Of a DNA stretch of 64,000 nucleotides, positions 56,814 to 64,000 are shown in pieces. The number at the start of each line of letters is the position of its first letter. Position 1 is the stretch's first letter. The translations under genes and the position numbers were made by a program. Location of the stretch: contig NC_056758.1 of NCBI RefSeq assembly GCF_018687715.1, positions 33,327,467 through 33,391,466 on the forward strand, given 5' to 3'. This stretch comes from Carya illinoinensis (taxonomy: Eukaryota; Streptophyta; Magnoliopsida; Fagales; Juglandaceae). The notes under the pieces were generated by a model. It was given only the letters and a program-made list of their open reading frames with translations. It searched no databases and was not told the DNA's origin.

Positions 56814-59800
56814 TCATTCGAACAGATACGGGTACTGCTCCCTCATGTCCGCTGCTCGCTCCCAAGAGAAGTCTTGAGCTAACGGATCTCCCCAAGCCAC
56901 TTTAACTAAAGGTATCGTCTTGGACCTCAACTGTTGCTCCTTCCAATCCAAAATCTGCGACGGAACAACTTCGTAAGTGAGATCCGGTTGCAACTGAATA
57001 CCTGCTGGGTCGATGAAGCGAGGCTCTTGCTGCCCAAAGCTCTTCTTCAGGGATGATACGTGGAAGACATCATGAACATCCCTAAAATAATCTGGCAAAG
57101 CAACCCTATAGGCGACAGACCCTACTCTCTCCAGAATCTGAAAAGGGCCGACGTACCTCGGATCTAGTTTCCTTTTCTTACCAAAACGCTTAACACCTCT
57201 CATGGGAGAGACTTTAAGATAAACCCAATCACCAACTTCAAATGACAATTCTCTCCTCCTGGTATCAGCGTAGCTTTTCTAGCGACTCTGAGCTGCCGCC
57301 ATTTTATCTCTAATGATTCGGACTTGGCTTTGCATTTCCTGAATTATTTCGGGTCCAATTACCCTACTCTCCCCAACTTCATCCCAACACAAGGGCGACC
57401 TACACTTTCTCCCATAAAGAGCTTCATAGGGAGCCATCTGAATGGTCGCATGGTAGCTGTTATTGTAGGCAAACTCAATGAGCGGCAAGTGATTTTCCCA
57501 ACTTCCTTGGAATTCCAAGACACATGCTCGCAGCATGTCTTCCAGGGTCTGTATGGTGCGCTCTGACTGGCCGTCTGTCTGCGGGTGATAAGCAGTGCTG
57601 AATTTCAACTTAGTACCCAAAGCTGCCTGCAAACTCTTCCAGAACTGCGACGTAAACCTCGGGTCTCGATCCGATACTATACTCTTTGGTACGCCATGTA
57701 GCCGCACTATCTCTTTGACATACAAACGGGTCAACTTACCCAAAGAGTCGGTGTTGTTAACAGGCAGAAAATGAGCACTCTTTGTTAACCGGTCCATGAT
57801 CACCCAAACAGAGTTCTTCCCACTAGGCGTTCTCGGCAAACCCACTACGAAGTCCATCGTGATGTCATCCCACTTCCACTCAGGAATAGGGAGGGGTTGG
57901 AGCATGCCTGCAGGTCTCTGATGCTCGGCCTTTACCTGACGACACGTGTGGCATTTCTCCACATATAAGGCAACGTCCTTCTTCATTCCATCCCACCAGT
58001 AATTTTTTTTCAAGTCTCGATACATCTTTGTACTGCCGGGATGAACTGAATACGGGGCCGCATGAGCTTCCGCCATGATTCGTTCTTTGAAATCTGAGTC
58101 CTTCGGGACCACTCTGCGATCTCGGAACCGAAGTACCCCATCACTATCCATGCTATAGTGCAACGGCCCTCGAGATTTTTGGACTCTTTTCCTGATGTTC
58201 AGCAGCTTCTGATCCTTTCTTTGGAGAGCTTTCAATTCTTCAAAATCTATTACCCGGATGTCAAGAACTGAAGACAAAATCTCTACTTGCTGCGAACTCT
58301 CTATAAGGAGTCTTCTCATCCCATAAAGTAACGAATCCATCTCTGACGGTTCGGCTTCATCCTCCAAATGAGACTTCCGGCTCAAAGCATCAGCAACTAT
58401 ATTAGCCTTCCTCGGGTGGTACTTGATCTCGCACTGATAGTCACTGATTAGCTCCAGCCAACGCCTCTGCCTCATATTCAGATTTTTCTGGGAAAACAAA
58501 TGCTTCAAGCTCTTGTGATCAGTAAATACCTCACAAGCTTCCCCATACAAGAAATGCCGCCATATCTTGAGTGCAAAAACAATCGCAGCCAATTCTAGAT
58601 CATGCGTCGGATAATTCTTCTCATGGTCCTTAAGCTGATGAGATGCATAGGCTACAACCCGTCCTTCCTGCATAAGGACACAACCCAAACCGAACTTAGA
58701 CGCATCACTGAAGACTACGAATGACTTATGCGGTTCTGGGAGTGCTAACACTGGTGCCGTTGTCAACCTGTTCTTCAATTCCTGGAAGCTTCTCTCACAT
58801 TTCTCTGACCACACAAATTCTGTATTCTTCCGAGTCAAAGCTGTGAGAGGTCCGGATAGGCGAGCAAAACCCTCTACAAACCTTCGGTAGTAACCGGCGA
58901 GTCCCAAGAAACTCCTGATCTCGCGTACTGTAGTTGGGCGTGGCCATGACAAAATGGCTTCTACCTTACTAGGATCAACTGCCACTCCACCCTGGGAAAT
59001 TACATGCCCAAGAAATTTAACTTCTTCCAACCAGAACTCACACTTGCTAAGCTTGGCGTATAACTGGTGTTCTCTCAATCTCTCTAGTACCAGGCTAAGA
59101 TGATACACATGCTCTTCAACATCTCGGGAATAAATCAGTATATCATCGATAAATACTACCACAAAGGAATCCAGGTAAGGTTGAAACACCCTATTCATCA
59201 AATCCATGAACGCTGCAGGGGCATTAGCTAACCCAAACGGCATCACCTTAAATTCATAATGCCCATACCTCGACCTGAAAGCAGTTTTAGGCACATCCTG
59301 GTCTCTGATTCTCAGCTGGTAGTATCCCGACCTCAGATCAATCTTAGAGAACACGGCTGCTCCTTGAAGTTGGTCAAACAAATCATCAATCCGCGGAAGA
59401 GGGTATTTATTCTTGATGGTCACCTTGTTCAATTCCCGATAGTCAATGCACATACGAAGGGTTCCATCTTTCTTCTTAACAAATAAAACTGGTGCACCCC
59501 ACGGCGACGTACTAGGCTGAATAAATCCCTTCTCTACCAGTTCTTGCAACTGAGTCTTCAACTCTTTCAATTCAGCCGGTGCCATGCGATAAGGAGCTTT
59601 ATGCACAGGAGCCGCTCCAGGTTCCAAATCTATAACAAACTCCATCTCCCGAACAGGGGGTAGTCCGGGCAAGTCATCCACAAATACATCGGGGAACTCT
59701 TCCACAACTGGAATGTCTGCCAAAGACTTCTTCTCAGACGGCGTGGACACCATCTGCACCAAGAATGCATCCGCTCCCCACGCAATCTCTCGCCTTGCCT

Positions 59801-60257
59801 GAATCGCCGATATAATTATCGGTTTCTCTTTTAACCTACTCTCCACAAATTCCAGACAATCACCATCTGGAAGCTAAAAGCTAATTATTCGACTTCTGCA
59901 ATTAATACTCGCAGAATATCGGTATAGCCAATCCATTCCGAGGATAATGTCGAAACCCAACAGCTTGAACACCACCAAATCAGCATCCAAGAATCTTCCC
60001 TCAAAATTTAACGGGCATCCCAAAGCAACCTTGGAACACCACACCATCTCGCCATCGGGTAGCGCCACTACCATAGCTTTCGGCAACGGTTCCGTGACCA
60101 AGTTACACACCCGAGCAAACGTGGAAGACACAAACGATCGTGAAGCACCGGAATCAAACAAAGTACAAGCATAAAACTCATACAAACGGACTCTTCCTGA
60201 ACCAAACACACAACCCATGAAATCCAAAAAACACAACGAAGAAACCAAATGCACCAA
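56814..60257 (-). pseudogene. pol: Pol of Tekay copy 2, two nonsense codons
   Basis: Same domain order as in copy 1, read on the minus strand: protease (LFDSGAS near 60160), RT with FIDDILIYS near 59140, RNase H with DHKSLKHLF near 58515, integrase finger and core (about 58080-57440) and chromodomain (about 57010-56817). If the candidate intron is spliced, the coding part starts at 60196. The frame is interrupted by TAG at 59874-59876 (between protease and RT) and TAG at 57279-57281 (after the integrase core). Copy 1 has CAG at both places. No frameshift is seen, so this copy is only two transitions away from an open Pol frame. Confidence 0.92.
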
Positions 60258-60293
60258 AAATTAAATCCAACTTAAAATTAAATTAATCCATAC
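60197..60293 (-). other. Candidate gag-pol intron, Tekay copy 2
   Basis: 97 bp with minus-strand ends CAG/GTATGG and TTTGGTTCAG/GAAG. It contains the Gag stop. Phase is the same as in copy 1 (exon 1 ends after codon base 1), and one T fewer in a T run does not matter because the segment is removed. Confidence 0.6.
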
Positions 60294-61548
60294 CTGTGAT
60301 TACTCCAGCATCATGGGTCGCTGGTGCCTCATCATCCACCTCTCCGGGTGTGACAGCATAAATCCGGGCTTGCACTGCTTGTCTCGGGTTGGTTCTTCCA
60401 CCGTGTCTACCTCCACGGCTCCCTTGAGCTCTAACGGGGCAATCCCGAGCAATATGCCCCACTTGGCTGCACCGATAACATTGGGGTCCGCTACTCGTCC
60501 GACACTCGCCCTCATGAGCTCTATTACAAACTCCACAAACAGGCATACATCCTCCCATGCGAACACTGGAGGATGCTTGAGATCGGGTTCCAGTCCGCTG
60601 AACAAACTTCTGAGGCGAACCCGAGCTGCTTCCTTCACCAGAAAAACTCCGCCTCTTTTGCCCTGAAGGGGAGCCCAAACTCAGATTATTTTCCCTCTCT
60701 ATAAGGGTGGCCACATCCACTAACTCCTGAAAAGTGGATATCCGATGGCTGACCACCATGCGGCGTATATCATGACGCAGCCCCTCCTGAAAACGATCTG
60801 CTCGCATCTCCTCAGTGGCGACAAGATGAGGAGCAAACCGCTCAAGTTCTATGAATCTCCGGGCGTACAGCTCCACTGTCGCGCCCCCTTGGACCAGATT
60901 GGAGAACTCTCTTGCCTTTTGCTTCCTTACCGATGCGGGAAAGAAGCGGTCATTGAACTCTTTCTTGAAACGCTGCCAGGTCACCGCAGCGAAAGATCCC
61001 AATTCAGATTCCAACAGCACCCTCTTGGTATCCCACCAATCAGAAGCAGTGCCCTGCAAGAGGTAGCTGGCGTAAAGTACTTGTTGTGCCTCAGTGCACC
61101 CACACACCTCAAAAGTCTTCTCCAGATCCTTGATCCATTTTCCAGCCTGAATTGGATCCTCATTTCCCGTGAAGTGTGGAGTCCGATGCGCTAGGAAGCG
61201 CTCATAGGTGCATCCGGCTTGCACCATGCTGCTGGACCCTCCTGGATACATCCAAGGCCCTCCCTGATATGGCCAAGGACCTCCTGGTTGTGGCCAATAC
61301 CCTCCTTGTTGCGGACAAGGTTCTCCTGACGGTGGATAAGGTCCTCCTGATGGTGGACAAGACCCTCCTGATGGTGGCCAAGGACCCCCTTGTGGTGGCC
61401 AAGGTCCTTGTGGTGGCCAAGGCCCTGCCTGTTGGGACCTCGCACTCTGTTGCATAAACTCCGTCATCTGCCGAATTGCTTCGGCTATGGAGTCATCTCT
61501 GGAGGTATTTTCTTGCGGTTCCTGAGTATTTTTCCTTGGTCTCCCCAT
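60283..61548 (-). CDS. gag: Gag of Tekay copy 2, complete
   Basis: 421 residues, starting at an ATG (MGRPRKNTQEPQENTS) 278 bases after the PBS. Order: a short charged helix (DDSIAEAIRQMTEFMQQSA), a Pro/Gly/Trp-rich repeat region (about residues 42-100), the capsid-like gag domain (about 115-290), a Ser-rich basic linker, and two cysteine clusters (CGVCNRAHEGEC, CYRCSQVGHIARDC). In the CCHC knuckle the Gly after the second Cys is Ser, unlike copy 1. It ends at a stop inside the candidate intron. It is the only full-length open frame of the two elements. Confidence 0.92.
   Translation of the reverse strand: MGRPRKNTQEPQENTSRDDSIAEAIRQMTEFMQQSARSQQAGPWPPQGPWPPQGGPWPPSGGSCPPSGGPYPPSGEPCPQQGGYWPQPGGPWPYQGGPWMYPGGSSSMVQAGCTYERFLAHRTPHFTGNEDPIQAGKWIKDLEKTFEVCGCTEAQQVLYASYLLQGTASDWWDTKRVLLESELGSFAAVTWQRFKKEFNDRFFPASVRKQKAREFSNLVQGGATVELYARRFIELERFAPHLVATEEMRADRFQEGLRHDIRRMVVSHRISTFQELVDVATLIERENNLSLGSPSGQKRRSFSGEGSSSGSPQKFVQRTGTRSQASSSVRMGGCMPVCGVCNRAHEGECRTSSGPQCYRCSQVGHIARDCPVRAQGSRGGRHGGRTNPRQAVQARIYAVTPGEVDDEAPATHDAGVITGMD
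61240..61435 (-). repeat. Coding minisatellite in Gag (Pro-Gly-Trp repeats)
   Basis: About ten imperfect units of roughly 15-24 bp (plus strand core CCTCCTGATGGTGG) encode GGPWPPQ, GGSCPPS, GGPYPPS and similar words. Only the last units are inside the window in copy 1 (2-110), so the unit numbers cannot be compared. Confidence 0.8.
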
Positions 61549-61826
61549 AATCCCGTCACAACACTACTCTTGACCCTCCTTTAAGAAAACAAATAAAACC
61601 ATCATAAAACCAACAAAAACAAAAACAGCACTACACGGCAAGAAACAAAAGAAACCAGCATGCCAAAACATAACTAAATAAATAAAAACAAACAACAAGC
61701 TCACACAAAAAAAAAAAAAAAAAAAAAACAAATAAAACAACTATACTTAACATAATTTTCAAAACACAACTTTAAAAACATTCTGGTACTACCTACGGGA
61801 CATGTGGTTTTACCCAGAGCCAAACC
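61549..61826 (-). other. Untranslated leader of Tekay copy 2
   Basis: Between PBS and gag. On the minus strand it has a T run of about 21 (61709-61729) and a possible 3' splice site TTGTTTTCTTAAAG just before 61578. No frame of note. Confidence 0.6.
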
Positions 61827-61838
61827 GCTCTGATACCA
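61827..61838 (-). promoter_or_regulatory. Primer-binding site, initiator tRNA-Met type
   Basis: Minus strand TGGTATCAGAGC, two bases after the LTR end. This is the classic plant site complementary to the 3' end of initiator tRNA-Met, where reverse transcription starts. Confidence 0.93.
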
Positions 61839-61840
61839 CC

Positions 61841-64000
61841 TGTGACGCCCCCAAAATTCCTACGCCCGAACACGGGGAAATTGAGACGTCAGGATGATGA
61901 CAACCCGAGTCACCATCCCATCGACGGGTGCCGAGTGTGTGCAAGGCAACAGATGTGTACAGAGAAACACGCAGCGGATAACGAAAGTCAAACTAAGTAC
62001 CAGAATTTCTCTTAACGTAATACAAGCTGTTTAAAACCTACGTACATAAAATATTACAAGCACAAATACAGTTTTAAACAAATATAAAAGATAGCATCAG
62101 CAACCCGGCGGAGCTGCATCCTCGGGCTCAGCCTCCTCCTCTTCGTCTTCTAACTCTGCACCAAAAGCTACGGAACCACGAATGGTACCGCAGGTAAGTA
62201 AAACCCAAACACTACCAGATAAAAACACATAAAACTCAAATAAATGCATGAAACATGCCCAATGCACAAAGCCCATAAAAACCCAAGTTTTCCACACACG
62301 CCAAAAACCCATTTGGCTCAAAAGCATATCATTTCTGAAAAACACGCCAAAAGTCACATTTGGCCGCCAAAAGTCCATTTGGCCCAATATCTCGCCGGAA
62401 GTCCATCCGGCCCAATATCTCGCCAGAAGTCCATCTGGCCCACGCCAAAAGTCTCATTTGGCCTCATAAACCATTATCCAATTTTAACCGTATGCACCAT
62501 GACCTCCCCTAGGGGTCACCCGCACACCCTGGCTCCAGTGTCACACCGTAGAGTACCACCACGCATGTGACACCTAACGAGCGATGCCCAGTTCCGCGCC
62601 TCCCGCGCGTGCGTAGCCAAGCATCCTCTAGCCCTCGCCAGCGAAGGGCCACGGAGTCGGTGAGTAGGGCGATGCCCGGTTCCGCGCCCGGCGCGTTCGT
62701 AGCCAAGCATCCCCTAGCCCCGCTCCCGTCATCTCTCTCGACAACTCAGGGGACATCACTCAGTTTATTCCGCTCCCGAGTGACCAGAGGAGCTCCACCG
62801 AGATAATAACCCATCCCGGCTTGGGCTCGTGATACACACGCACCCGTAAAACCACTCACGCCAATACACAGGCTTTTCACACGTGAACAAAAACACACAT
62901 GCATGCACCATGAAATGCCAAATCAATGCATAATAAAATAACCAACCAACATAAATCAATTAAACAGACAACTCCATCCTCCATCCATCCGACCCCCGAA
63001 ACTCCTTGGACTCAGTCCGGAATCAACAACCAACAACAGTAAATATTTGAATGAGCAATATATATTAAAATCTGAAAATAGGGTTTGGAAAATACTTACA
63101 GCGCTATACGGCAATTTTAGAAAGCAAGCGGCGTTGCAAACGGCGGAAAAACAGCAACGTCACAGTGAAAATTCACTGTGGCCGTGGGTCTGAAAAACCC
63201 ACTTTTGAACGGGGACAAACTAGGACACGAGATTGATAGGGAATGGTCTAGGGATGGTTGTGAAGCTATTGGAAACGACGGACGGCCGTGGGTGGCGGCG
63301 GAATCGCCGGAAATGGCCGAAAATAGCAAATCGGAAAACAAGCTCGTAGGAGCTGCTCCGGTGGTCGTTGGAGGCCGGAAATGGGTGGGTTAGGACGGCA
63401 AGGAGTCGGTGATGAAGTGGTGAAGAAATGGTGGCCGGAGGTGGAGCGACGGCGGCAAATCGGAGTGAAATCCATGCGGCCTTGTTGGGTTTTTTCCGGC
63501 CAAATGGCCGGCCGGTTGGGGGTGGCTTTCGGAGGGGTGGTGCGCCGGAGGGAGGGGGAACTTTTGGGACCGATGGGGGTCCGGTTGGTGGCCGGACGGC
63601 GATGGGCTGGAAGAGAGAGAGAGCCGGCGCGGGGGAGAGGGAGGAGAGAGAGAGAGAGAGCACCGGGGGGGTCCGAACGCGGGAGAGAGGAAGAGAAAAG
63701 AAAAAAAGAAAAAAAAAAAGAAAAAGAAGGAAAAAGGAAAAGAAGGGAAAAAGAAAAAAGGAAAAAGAGAAAAAAGGAAAAAGATGTGAAAAGAGATGAG
63801 GTCCAATCCTCACTCCGGAAAAACGAAACAAACCGCCAAAAAAGATTAAAATCACAAAACAACTTAAAGAAATAAAACACAACCTCAAATAAATTAAATT
63901 AAATTAAAACCCAATTTTTTAAAACGCAATTAAATTAAAATAAAATAACTGATATATTAATTAAAATAAACACAATTATTTCAGCGAAAATACACTTAAA
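61841..64000 (-). repeat. 5' LTR of Tekay copy 2 (last about 14 bases outside window)
   Basis: 2160 bp visible. Nearly identical to 54524-56696, with about two dozen substitutions and no large indel. The differences are densest in the first 80 bases at 61841. Donor-like CTGTAAGTATT on the minus strand at about 63101-63091. Proline-rich frames of up to 222 codons in the GC-rich part are not considered genes. Confidence 0.94.

Larger units (their letters stand above)
54524..64000 (-). mobile_element. Ty3/gypsy chromovirus, Tekay/Del type, copy 2 (nearly complete)
   Basis: Minus-strand element with 5' LTR (61841 to past the window end), PBS (61827-61838), gag, pol, PPT (56697-56709) and 3' LTR (54524-56696). 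Only about 14 bases of the 5' LTR are missing from the window. The two LTRs differ at about two dozen positions over 2.16 kb by eye (about 1%), so it inserted recently. Gag is open throughout, and Pol has two nonsense codons only. The bases before the 3' LTR (GTAAT, 54519-54523) would be one target duplication. Confidence 0.95.

Overview
The window looks like nuclear DNA of a flowering plant, probably a woody eudicot. Five plant genes were recognised: a PHT1 phosphate transporter, the boundary NAC factor CUC3, the chloroplast-movement gene PMI1, the chloroplast-division gene MCD1 and a tRNA-Trp. They carry GT-AG introns and are separated by long AT-rich spacers full of plant transposons. The mix of small repeat families would fit a Fagales tree (walnut or pecan type), but that is a guess from pattern memory.

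Layout. 1-6797: 3' two thirds of a Ty3/gypsy chromovirus (Tekay/Del type) on the + strand, with two frameshifts in pol. 6798-7955: part of a Ty1/copia-like LTR on the - strand, split on its other side by a 5.8-kb CACTA transposon (7956-13741, 3-bp TGG target duplication). 13745-21020: repeat-rich DNA with a Harbinger-like element and a decayed gene for a Myb/SANT plus NAM-associated protein (18687-19898). 21494-24008: PHT1 transporter. 24400-27040: copia gag remnant and MITEs. 32405-34641: CUC3, with TATA box and a (GA)28 tract in intron 1. 35400-40500: MITEs, a possible micro-gene, a 5'-truncated L1 LINE and another copia remnant. 41031-41177: a 48-residue membrane protein. 42503-43068: Harbinger MITE. 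44462-47062: PMI1. 49599-51910 (-): MCD1. 52280-52351: tRNA-Trp(CCA). 52850-54431: more MITEs. 54524-64000: a second, much younger Tekay element on the - strand, with both LTRs, PBS, PPT and a pol broken by only two nonsense codons.

The host genes do not form a pathway. PMI1 and MCD1 both concern chloroplasts (movement, division) and lie 2.5 kb apart tail to tail, which may be chance. The window is bracketed by two members of one retrotransposon family in opposite orientation, so the two ends form a long inverted repeat.

The most interesting structural signal is in the Tekay family. In both copies gag and pol are separated by a stop, yet a 97/98-bp AT-rich segment with good GT...AG ends sits exactly there, and removing it makes gag and protease one reading frame. 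A second, consensus-like splice donor lies inside the LTR. The family may therefore use splicing to choose between Gag and Gag-Pol and between genomic and messenger RNA.
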